Part shown: positions 57,892 to 64,000 of the stretch, one piece after another
Numbering within the stretch: position 1 is the stretch's first letter
Layout of the letters: every line of letters starts with the position of its first letter
From: Bog-375 sp049698695
GTDB lineage: Bacteria > Acidobacteriota > Terriglobia > Bryobacterales > Bryobacteraceae
Assembly: GCA_049698695.1 (NCBI GenBank)
Contig: JBAVYH010000003.1
Coordinates: 1 to 64,000 of the forward strand
DNA length: 64,000 nucleotides
Reading direction: 5' to 3'
Made by a program: the position numbers and the translations under genes
The notes under the pieces: generated by a model
What the model saw: only the letters and a program-made list of their open reading frames with translations
Databases searched by the model: none
Told to the model about the DNA's origin: nothing

Positions 57892-59640
57892 TTAACCTTC
57901 CGCCGGCCGCGCGTCCTTGAGGATCGCCGCCCAGCCGGGATTACCGCGTGCCGCCGAGTAAGCGTCCTCTTCCAGTTCGAACGCAACATCGAGCCGCGCG
58001 CCCGCGGCGAACTCAGCGGCCCGTTCTGCGAAATTCCATGCCTTCAGCGTTAAGCTGCGCCGGTTCTGGCGCACCGCAATGCGCAGGTGCTTTTCCTTCA
58101 TCACCACCGGCGGCGCCGCCACTTGGACGGCGCGCGCGGCGAATAGCGGCGATTGATTCCCGTGGCCGAACGGCGCCAAGGCGAAAACATCTTCAACCGC
58201 GGTCTCGTCGATTTCGTCGAGCTCGATGACTGCGTCAATCTCCACGCGCGGCGCAAAGTCCTCCGGACCCAGCCGGGCGGCGGCATATGCGTTGAAGCGC
58301 TGGCGGAACTCATCGACGCGCGCCGCCTCCAGCGTCACCCCGGCGGCATATTTGTGGCCGCCGAAACGCAGGAAGAGGTCGGGCATCGATTCCAGCGCTT
58401 CCAGCAGATGAAACGCCGGAATGCTGCGGCCGGAGCCTTGCGCCATGCCATCCTCTTCATTGCGGCCGAGCACGAACACCGGCCGGTGCAGCCGCTCGAC
58501 CAGCCTGCTGGCGACGATGCCGAGCACGCCGCGATGCCAGTCCTCCGCGTAGTAAACCAACGCCGCGGCAAGAGCCTCCACCGGCAACTGCTCGCAGGTG
58601 TCGCGGATGGCGTCCTCCACCCGCCGGCGTTCGGTGTTTTGCTCGTGAAGCTGTTGCGCCAGCTCGCGCGCGCGCGCCGGGTCGGCCGTCAAGAACAATT
58701 CGATGACGCTTTGCGCGGTATCCATGCGGCCGGCCGCATTGATGCGCGGCGCGATTTGAAAGGCAACCTGGCGCGCCCTGGGGGCCGCGCCGCGGCTGAA
58801 ACCGGCCACGTCCAGCAGCGCCCGCAGGCCGGGGTTGCGTGCATCCCCCAGGCCGTCGAGCCCGTGTTTCACCATCACCCGGTTCTCGCCCGTCAGCGGT
58901 ACCACGTCCGCCACCGTGGCAATGGCCACCAGCTTCAGCAGCGATTCGGAGGTGCGCGCCAGTCTTTCGGCGGACCAGCCGGAGCGGGCCAGCAAAGCCT
59001 GCGCCAGCTTGAAGGCTACACCAGCGCCGCAGAGGTCTTTGTTTGGATATGGGCAATCCGCGCGGTTGGGATTGATCACCGCCAGCGCCGGCGGCAGCTC
59101 GGCTTCCGGCAAATGATGGTCGGTGACGATCACCGCAATGCCCAGCTCCAAGGCCCGCTCCACCACTTCCGCGGCGCGAATGCCCGTGTCCACGCTCACA
59201 ATCAGCTTCACGCCGCGTGTGGCCGCGTCCTCCACCACCTCCGAGCGCATGCCATAACCGTCCTTCAGGCGGTGCGGCACGTGATAGAAAGCGCTGCCTC
59301 CGGCCAGGCGGATCGCGGTCATCAGCAGCACCACCGCAGTGGTGCCGTCCACGTCGTAATCGCCGTAGATGAGGATCCCCTCGCCAGCTGCGATGGCGGC
59401 GCGCAAGCGTTGAACGGCGAGCTCCATATCGCGCAGCGCGAACGGGTCATGCAGGTCGCAGAGCGCAGGGTGAAGAAAGCGGCGAGCCGATTCCACATCG
59501 GTGTACCCGCGCGCCGCGAGCACCTTGGCGGCCATCGAGCCGACGCCCAGCTTCGCGCCCAGCTTCGCGGCAAGGCCGGATTCGAGGGTAGGGAGCAGCC
59601 AGCGGGCGAGACTGCCGGCGGCTGTCGCCGGCGTCAACAT
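57892..59640 (-). CDS. recJ: Single-stranded-DNA-specific exonuclease RecJ
   Basis: RecJ degrades single-stranded DNA 5' to 3' in recombination and repair. The 582-residue product has the DHH motifs YGDYDVDGTTA, VTDHHLPEAEL, NPNRADCPYPNKDLCGAGVAFKL and RINAAGRMDTAQ, and the DHHA1 motif RFGGHKYAAGVTLE. The Asp-Val-Asp form DYDVDG replaces the commoner DYDADG. I take ATG 59640 (MLTPATAAG) as the start; the ORF continues back to 60141 with an Arg-rich frame over the adjacent hypothetical gene. Confidence 0.96.
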   Translation of the reverse strand: MLTPATAAGSLARWLLPTLESGLAAKLGAKLGVGSMAAKVLAARGYTDVESARRFLHPALCDLHDPFALRDMELAVQRLRAAIAAGEGILIYGDYDVDGTTAVVLLMTAIRLAGGSAFYHVPHRLKDGYGMRSEVVEDAATRGVKLIVSVDTGIRAAEVVERALELGIAVIVTDHHLPEAELPPALAVINPNRADCPYPNKDLCGAGVAFKLAQALLARSGWSAERLARTSESLLKLVAIATVADVVPLTGENRVMVKHGLDGLGDARNPGLRALLDVAGFSRGAAPRARQVAFQIAPRINAAGRMDTAQSVIELFLTADPARARELAQQLHEQNTERRRVEDAIRDTCEQLPVEALAAALVYYAEDWHRGVLGIVASRLVERLHRPVFVLGRNEEDGMAQGSGRSIPAFHLLEALESMPDLFLRFGGHKYAAGVTLEAARVDEFRQRFNAYAAARLGPEDFAPRVEIDAVIELDEIDETAVEDVFALAPFGHGNQSPLFAARAVQVAAPPVVMKEKHLRIAVRQNRRSLTLKAWNFAERAAEFAAGARLDVAFELEEDAYSAARGNPGWAAILKDARPAEG

Positions 59641-59679
59641 GGCTTCCAGACTGCGGCGCTCAAAAGCTGGGGAAAAATC

Positions 59680-59762
59680 GGTTGGCAGGCGACAGCGCCT
59701 GCCCCACGCGCTCCAACGTCCTTCGGCGGCAGAGTGGGACAGGCGCTTTCGTCTGTCAACCC
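59680..59762. repeat. Long imperfect inverted repeat
   Basis: GGTTGGCAGGCGACAGCGCC (from 59680, arm to 59707) pairs with the arm 59735-59762 (ending GTCTGTCAACC) over 28 bases with four or five mismatches. It fills most of the gap between recJ and the upstream gene and carries the CTGCCCCAC motif of hairpins at 25560 and 27302. Confidence 0.65.
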
Positions 59763-59822
59763 GCCCCTCACCCAGCGGCCGGAACAGCAGTTGAACTGGA
59801 ATGCCATCGCAGACCCAAGCCG

Positions 59823-60308
59823 TCAGTTCTTCGAAAAGTAGCCGGGAAGTGAATCCGGCTCGTCGTCTTCGGGAGTCCGGGCCATGATTTCGTCTTCGAT
59901 GCCGCCGAATTCGTCGTACCAGTCCGGCTGCAGCTCGTATACATAGAGACGGGAGTTGTGATCGAAAGCCAGCTCCAGCGAGCAGGTCAACCCGACGTAG
60001 ACGCGCAGCTCGCGCAAGCGCGATTCGTAGTCGCGGCGCTCCTCCCGGCTGAGCTCGCAATCGTCGAGCTGGGCTTCCAGCTCCTCGATATCCGAAGCCT
60101 CGAACTCGGCACAAGCGAAGAGGATCAGCTTGGTGCCGCACTTTTGCGCGACGTCGAGAAACGCCTGGTAGTCGGGATGTTTCTCGGTGTCCCAGAGGAC
60201 CAGCGGCAGCCCTTCCAGGCCGCCCGCACGGTTATGGAAGACGGCGAAGCCGGCGGAATCGAGATAGTCCGAGATTTCGTGCTTGAGGGTGTCGAGATTT
60301 AAGTCCAC
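59823..60308 (-). CDS. Conserved hypothetical protein next to the microcompartment locus
   Basis: The 161-residue product is acidic and contains SAGFAVFHNRAGGLEGLPLVLW, a HPDYQAFLDVAQKCGTKLILF segment and an E/D-rich middle, ending in DWYDEFGGIEDEIM. I do not recognise a named family. Start ATG 60308 is 11 bp downstream of the preceding stop at 60320, so it is likely in the same transcript as the microcompartment genes. A microcompartment role is possible but the sequence itself says nothing on it. Confidence 0.75.
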   Translation of the reverse strand: MDLNLDTLKHEISDYLDSAGFAVFHNRAGGLEGLPLVLWDTEKHPDYQAFLDVAQKCGTKLILFACAEFEASDIEELEAQLDDCELSREERRDYESRLRELRVYVGLTCSLELAFDHNSRLYVYELQPDWYDEFGGIEDEIMARTPEDDEPDSLPGYFSKN

Positions 60309-60319
60309 TTGCTGGCGCC

Positions 60320-60523
60320 TCAGGCCTGAACCAACACCAGAATATCAGAGGGACTGGCCAGGTCGCGGGCGGATGGCGTAACAATCGTCTTCGGCCCGAT
60401 AAAGATCTTGCGATTCTCCTTGATGGCATCGCGCACGTCGGCTTCGCACACAAAACCCACCGGAGCGGGTGCGGGCTGTGGTGGCGCCGGCGGTGGCGCG
60501 TGCTCCGGCGCGGGCTCGGTCAG
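60320..60523 (-). CDS. In-frame tail after the aldehyde-dehydrogenase TGA: linker plus small domain
   Basis: Directly after the dehydrogenase TGA (60524-60526) the same frame stays open for 67 codons. It encodes a Pro/Ala linker (TEPAPEHAPPPAPPQPAPAPV) and then a compact domain with VGFVCEADVRDAIKENRKIF, IGPKTIVTPSARDLA and LVLVQ, a pattern I know from short domains of microcompartment enzymes (V.E.DVR.AI..G.KI.....TIVTP.ARD). No ATG or TTG exists near its beginning; a GTG at 60460 would give a 46-residue protein without the linker. It is either readthrough, a stop mutation, or a separate small gene. Confidence 0.65.
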   Translation of the reverse strand: MTEPAPEHAPPPAPPQPAPAPVGFVCEADVRDAIKENRKIFIGPKTIVTPSARDLASPSDILVLVQA

Positions 60524-62161
60524 TCAGGTGTAGCCGCCGCCGGAATCGCCTCCGCGGCGCGCCAAAAAGCGGTCGACCACCTCGGCCGCCACGTTCGCCA
60601 CAACCGAAGAAGTCACCGCGGGCACCGGCAGAGCGCAGGACGCGTTACAGGACGGGCCGCCCGGAGCCGCAGGCGCCGCGACGCGCGAGGCCAGGTAGCG
60701 CTCCACGGCGGCTATTACGGCGCCGCGGTCGATGCCAATGGCGGACCCGGTGCCGGATGGGCCGGCCGGCGCCTGGTTGATATCGAGCGGCATCTCGAAG
60801 GCCTCCTCCGGCGTGCGGACCACGTACGCCAGCCGCTTGATGTTGATCAGGTGCTGCGGGCCTACGTTGTCGGATGTGATATTGCCCGCAATGGCGCCGC
60901 AGCCGAGCGTCATGGAGGGGAACACGTTGGTGGTAATGCCGGTGGAACCCTGCGGCGCGGGCGTGTTCACCAGCACCCGCATGGCCGGCATCCGCGAACC
61001 GTACTCGCGCGTGCGCGTATCGTCGCGCGAGTAAATCACCGCCGTGTGGCCCAGCCCGCCGAACTTCAGCAGCGCATAGCAGGTATCGAGCGCAGCCGCA
61101 AAATCGGCAACCCAGATCAGCGCCAGCACCGGCGACAACTTTTCCATCGAGAGCGGGTGCTGTTTGCCAACGCCCTCCACTTCGGCGCAAATGATCGAAG
61201 TATCTGGCGGCACTTCAAAACCCGCCATCCGCGCCAGTTTCGGGGGCGCTTGGCCCACACACTGCGGGTTGATGCTCCAGTTGGGCATCACCAGCAGCTC
61301 ACCTAGCGCTTCCTTTTGGGCGTCGGTGGCGATGTACGCCTTGTTCGCCTTGAGCAGCGCCAGAATGCGATCGCGCAGAGCGCTTTCGGCCACTAAAGCC
61401 TGCTCGCTCGAACACACCGTGCCATAGTCGAAGCTCTTGCCGGCAACGATCTTGGGGATGGCATCTTCCAGATCGGCCGAGATGTCCACTAATACGGGCA
61501 CGTTGCCCGGCCCGACGCCGAATGCCGGCTTGCCGCTCGAATAGGCGGCCTTCACCATGCTCGCCCCGCCGGTGGCCAGGATGACGCCGGTGCGCTCATG
61601 GCGCATCAACGCGGTGGTGCCTTCCAGCGTGGCGGTGTCGATGCACTGAATAATGTCTTCGGGCGCGCCCGCAGCCACCGCCGCCTGATACAGGATGCCG
61701 GCCGCGGCGCAGGTGCATTTGTGGGCGCGCGGGTGCGGACTCACTACCACCGCGTTGCCCGCCTTGAGCGAAATCAGAATCTTGTAGAAAGCCGTCGAAG
61801 TGGGGTTGGTGGTGGGCAGAATCGCCGCCACCACGCCGACCGGCACGCCGAACTCGACGATTTTCTCCTCCGGCAGCTCGCGCAGAACCCCCACCGTTTT
61901 CATGCCCCGCATGCGGCGCGGCAGCCAGTCGCAGTTCAGCAGGTTCTTGATGTACTTGTCTTTGGCGTTGCCGTAGCCGGTTTCTTCAACCGCCATTTCA
62001 GCCAGCCGGCGGGCGTTGGCGCGCGCCGCAGCAGCAGCAGCTTCGACAATCGCATCCACCTGCTGCTGCGTATAAGTCCGGTATTTCAGCGAAGCCTGAT
62101 AGGCCTTGTCGACCTTGGAGCGGACCTCCTGAATGGACAGGAGGTCTTTATCGGCGAGCAT
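60524..62161 (-). CDS. Microcompartment CoA-acylating aldehyde dehydrogenase
   Basis: The 545-residue product is an EutE/PduP-type acylating aldehyde dehydrogenase: PTTNPTSTAFYKILISLKAGN, GPGNVPVLVDIS, FDYGTVCSSEQ (catalytic Cys250) and PSMTLGCGAIAGNITSDN. It converts an aldehyde plus CoA to acyl-CoA with NAD. After about residue 486 it has an Ala/Pro linker and an amphipathic helix SSVVANVAAEVVDRFLARRG, which looks like a C-terminal encapsulation peptide. It starts 6 bp after the shell-protein gene. An alcohol dehydrogenase, phosphotransacylase or pentamer gene is not in the window. Confidence 0.93.
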   Translation of the reverse strand: MLADKDLLSIQEVRSKVDKAYQASLKYRTYTQQQVDAIVEAAAAAARANARRLAEMAVEETGYGNAKDKYIKNLLNCDWLPRRMRGMKTVGVLRELPEEKIVEFGVPVGVVAAILPTTNPTSTAFYKILISLKAGNAVVVSPHPRAHKCTCAAAGILYQAAVAAGAPEDIIQCIDTATLEGTTALMRHERTGVILATGGASMVKAAYSSGKPAFGVGPGNVPVLVDISADLEDAIPKIVAGKSFDYGTVCSSEQALVAESALRDRILALLKANKAYIATDAQKEALGELLVMPNWSINPQCVGQAPPKLARMAGFEVPPDTSIICAEVEGVGKQHPLSMEKLSPVLALIWVADFAAALDTCYALLKFGGLGHTAVIYSRDDTRTREYGSRMPAMRVLVNTPAPQGSTGITTNVFPSMTLGCGAIAGNITSDNVGPQHLINIKRLAYVVRTPEEAFEMPLDINQAPAGPSGTGSAIGIDRGAVIAAVERYLASRVAAPAAPGGPSCNASCALPVPAVTSSVVANVAAEVVDRFLARRGGDSGGGYT

Positions 62162-62167
62162 GGGCCG

Positions 62168-62449
62168 CTACTTTTTCAGGCCACTGGTAGGCAGGGCCTT
62201 CTCCACTTCCTCGTGCGGGTTGGGAATGACGTGAACACTGACCAATTCGCCGACGCGCCGGGCCGCGGCAGCGCCCGCGTCGGTGGCCGCCTTGACCGCG
62301 CCCACATCGCCGCGCACCGTGACCATCACCAGACCGGCGCCGACGAATTCCTTGCCGGTCAGCACCACGTTGGCGGTCTTGACCATGGCATCGGCGGCTT
62401 CAATAGCGCCGACGAGCCCCTTCGTTTCGATCATGCCGAGGGCTTCCAT
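62168..62449 (-). CDS. BMC-H hexameric microcompartment shell protein
   Basis: The 93-residue product is a single-domain BMC shell protein (MEALGMIETKGLVGAIEAAD, KTANVVLTGKEFVGAGLVMVTVRGDVGAVKAATDAG). Residues around FVGAG correspond to the pore loop of PduA/EutM-type hexamers. GGAGGAAA directly precedes ATG 62449. It is the first gene of a short microcompartment operon with the aldehyde dehydrogenase. No BMC-P or BMC-T gene is seen in the window, so the shell must be completed elsewhere. Confidence 0.95.
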   Translation of the reverse strand: MEALGMIETKGLVGAIEAADAMVKTANVVLTGKEFVGAGLVMVTVRGDVGAVKAATDAGAAAARRVGELVSVHVIPNPHEEVEKALPTSGLKK

Positions 62450-62595
62450 TTTTCCTCCAAACGAGCGTGAAATCACTAACCTAACACAATTTCGCGACGG
62501 TCATGCTCAGTCGGCACCTGCTCAGTAGGCGCCTGCACCAGTGCGCGGCGTGAGAGTGGCAGCGCTCCGGGAACTCGACACCGGAGCCGCGGTTC

Positions 62596-64000
62596 TCACA
62601 CCAGCTCAAAGCACTGGCCGGGCGCGGGAATCACCGCCTCCAGGCCGTAATGGGAGTGAAGCTGCTTAGCGAAGGCCGCCGCCTGCTGTGGCTCGCCGTG
62701 TACCAGGAAGACCTTGCGCAGCGAAGGCGCCAGCGGCCGGATCCAGTCGAGCAGCTCGTTGTAATCGGCGTGAGCGCTCAATTCGTCCAGGCTGGCAATG
62801 TCGGCGCGCACCCGCATCGGTTCGCCGAAGATTTTGACCTCCGGCCATTTCTCGATCAGCTTCCGCCCCAGCGTGTCCTGCGCTTGAAAGCCGGTGATGA
62901 GGACGGTGTTGCGCGGGTCCTCGATGCCGTTGCGCAGGTGGTGCAGGATGCGCCCAGCCTCGCACATCCCGGAGGCCGAGATCACCACGAAGGGGCCATG
63001 CAGGTCGTTCAGCTTCTTCGATTCGGCTGCTTCGCGCACGTATTGCAGGCGCGCGAAACCGAACGGGTCCTCGCTGTGCAACAGGTACTGGCGCGTCGCT
63101 TCGTTGAAGCACTCGGGGTGGTCCCTGTGTACCTGGGTAACGTTGAGCGCCAGCGGGCTGTCGACGAAAATCGGGATGCCAGGGATGCGCTTCTGGTTGG
63201 CGAGCTGGTGCAGCAGCAGCACCAGTTGCTGCGTGCGTCCCACCGCGAAGGCCGGGACGATGATACGGCCTCCGCGCCGCGCCGTCCGGTTGACGATATC
63301 GGCCAGCTTGTTTTCCACGTGGCTGGCGTCCTTGTGCAAACGCCCGCCGTAAGTGCTTTCGACAATCAGGTACTCGGCCGGGGAGATCGCTTCCGGATCG
63401 CGAATGATGGGCGTATTCGGGCGGCCCACGTCGCCGGAAAACGCCAGCCGCACGCGCGCGCCGTTTTCGTTGTCGTGCAGTACCACGCTCGAGGAACCCA
63501 GAATGTGGCCGGCATCGTGCGGGACGTAGCTGAGGTTCGCGCCCAGGTTGTGCGGCTGGTGGTACGGCACCGGCTGGAACAGCGGCAGTGTGCGCTCGGC
63601 ATCTTCGGTCGTGTATAACGGCACCACGTGGCCGTCTTCGAGACCGATCGCCTTACGGTGCTCCCGGCGCTTGTTCAGAAACTCCGCGTCCTTTTCCTGG
63701 ATGTGAGCCGCGTCGCGCAACATCCAGTTGCAGAGGTCGATGGTCGCCGGAGTCGCGTAGATGGGGCCGTTGAAGCCGTTCTTCACCAGCACGGGCAACT
63801 TGCCGCTGTGGTCGATGTGCGCGTGCGAAAGAACCACCGCGTCGATCGAGGATCCGGCAACCGGCAAGCAGCGGTTCTTCTCGTCCGCTTCCTTGCGGCG
63901 CCCCTGGAAGAGCCCGCAATCGAGCGCGTATCGCCTGCCGCCCGATTCCACCACGTGCATCGAGCCGGTAACCGTGCCGGCCGCGCCCCAGAATGTGACC
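62596..64000 (-). CDS. Beta-CASP metallo-beta-lactamase ribonuclease (N-terminus cut by window edge)
   Basis: The visible 467 residues form an MBL fold plus beta-CASP domain. The frame is open to the right edge, and residues before MHVVESGG read VTFWGAAGTVTGS, the usual start, so only a few residues are missing. Zinc motifs are SHAHIDHSG, HDAGHILGS and FSGDVGR; the beta-CASP motifs are SASGMCEAGR and the C-terminal VHGEP. Such enzymes are RNA endonucleases/exonucleases (CPSF73-like, no KH domains here). It is in the same orientation as the BMC genes, 147 bp upstream of the shell gene. Confidence 0.92.
   Translation of the reverse strand, partial: VTFWGAAGTVTGSMHVVESGGRRYALDCGLFQGRRKEADEKNRCLPVAGSSIDAVVLSHAHIDHSGKLPVLVKNGFNGPIYATPATIDLCNWMLRDAAHIQEKDAEFLNKRREHRKAIGLEDGHVVPLYTTEDAERTLPLFQPVPYHQPHNLGANLSYVPHDAGHILGSSSVVLHDNENGARVRLAFSGDVGRPNTPIIRDPEAISPAEYLIVESTYGGRLHKDASHVENKLADIVNRTARRGGRIIVPAFAVGRTQQLVLLLHQLANQKRIPGIPIFVDSPLALNVTQVHRDHPECFNEATRQYLLHSEDPFGFARLQYVREAAESKKLNDLHGPFVVISASGMCEAGRILHHLRNGIEDPRNTVLITGFQAQDTLGRKLIEKWPEVKIFGEPMRVRADIASLDELSAHADYNELLDWIRPLAPSLRKVFLVHGEPQQAAAFAKQLHSHYGLEAVIPAPGQCFELV

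Overview
The window is high-GC chromosomal DNA of an acidobacterium, most likely in the Bryobacterales/Candidatus Solibacter neighbourhood. This is inferred from gene content: a VWFA-related protein of the acidobacterial kind, a duplicated orphan ABC permease (ADOP), the C-terminal remnant of an Oar-like TonB-dependent receptor, a PEP-CTERM protein, a partial bacterial microcompartment locus, and many long GC-rich palindromes between genes. I see no rRNA, tRNA, CRISPR array, prophage or intact insertion sequence. About 60 protein genes fill almost all of the sequence.

Layout. 1-3000: an ArsR-type regulator (cut by the window edge) is divergent from ahcY-metK, the S-adenosylmethionine cycle; a perfect 8+8 bp inverted repeat lies between regulator and ahcY. 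3000-8260: secreted propeller-like protein, NAD-dependent epimerase homologue, TonB-receptor remnant with its terminator, radical SAM/SPASM protein, and an Rrf2 regulator-cysK operon. 8325-14118: a lone nuoB, malQ, an NYN-LOTUS RNA-binding protein, purA. 14180-19912: VWFA protein, DUF4159 protein, CDGSH Fe-S protein, rhodanese plus a small coupled protein, and an alpha/beta hydrolase without its serine nucleophile. 19966-22930: overlapping operon of two 6-pyruvoyl-tetrahydropterin-synthase homologues and folE, divergent from two coupled TlpA-like thioredoxins. 22939-29874: thrC, a zinc alcohol dehydrogenase, a small ribbon-helix-helix-like protein, a frameshifted cupin, larE, gyrA. 30002-36769: two polytopic membrane proteins, small zinc-ribbon and membrane proteins, an OmpH/Skp-like chaperone, a PafA-like phosphatase, an FmdB-like protein. 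36842-42690: xdhC, a MocA-like nucleotidyltransferase and an AsmA-like protein in one overlapping operon, then PhzF and a second zinc alcohol dehydrogenase. 42808-54394: GNAT acetyltransferase, ADOP permease, coupled APC and MFS transporters, PaiB-like protein, Maf, a site-2 protease homologue, PEP-CTERM protein, polytopic protein, ribA. 54448-57671: LytS-type sensor kinase, methyltransferase, and a repeat-rich islet holding a VOC pseudogene and an orphan gene. 57892-64000: recJ, a hypothetical protein, then a microcompartment aldehyde dehydrogenase plus BMC-H shell protein, and a beta-CASP ribonuclease cut by the right edge.

The most unusual points are: (1) the microcompartment aldehyde dehydrogenase ends in a TGA after which the same frame stays open for 67 codons and encodes a Pro/Ala linker plus a small domain; (2) the two tandem PTPS homologues, one of which lacks the catalytic cysteine; (3) repeated placement of a -10-like hexamer 6-8 nt before start codons with no Shine-Dalgarno, suggesting leaderless mRNAs; and (4) several families of long intergenic palindromes, one of which surrounds freshly broken genes. 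All functional statements rest on motif recognition by eye; no database search was run.
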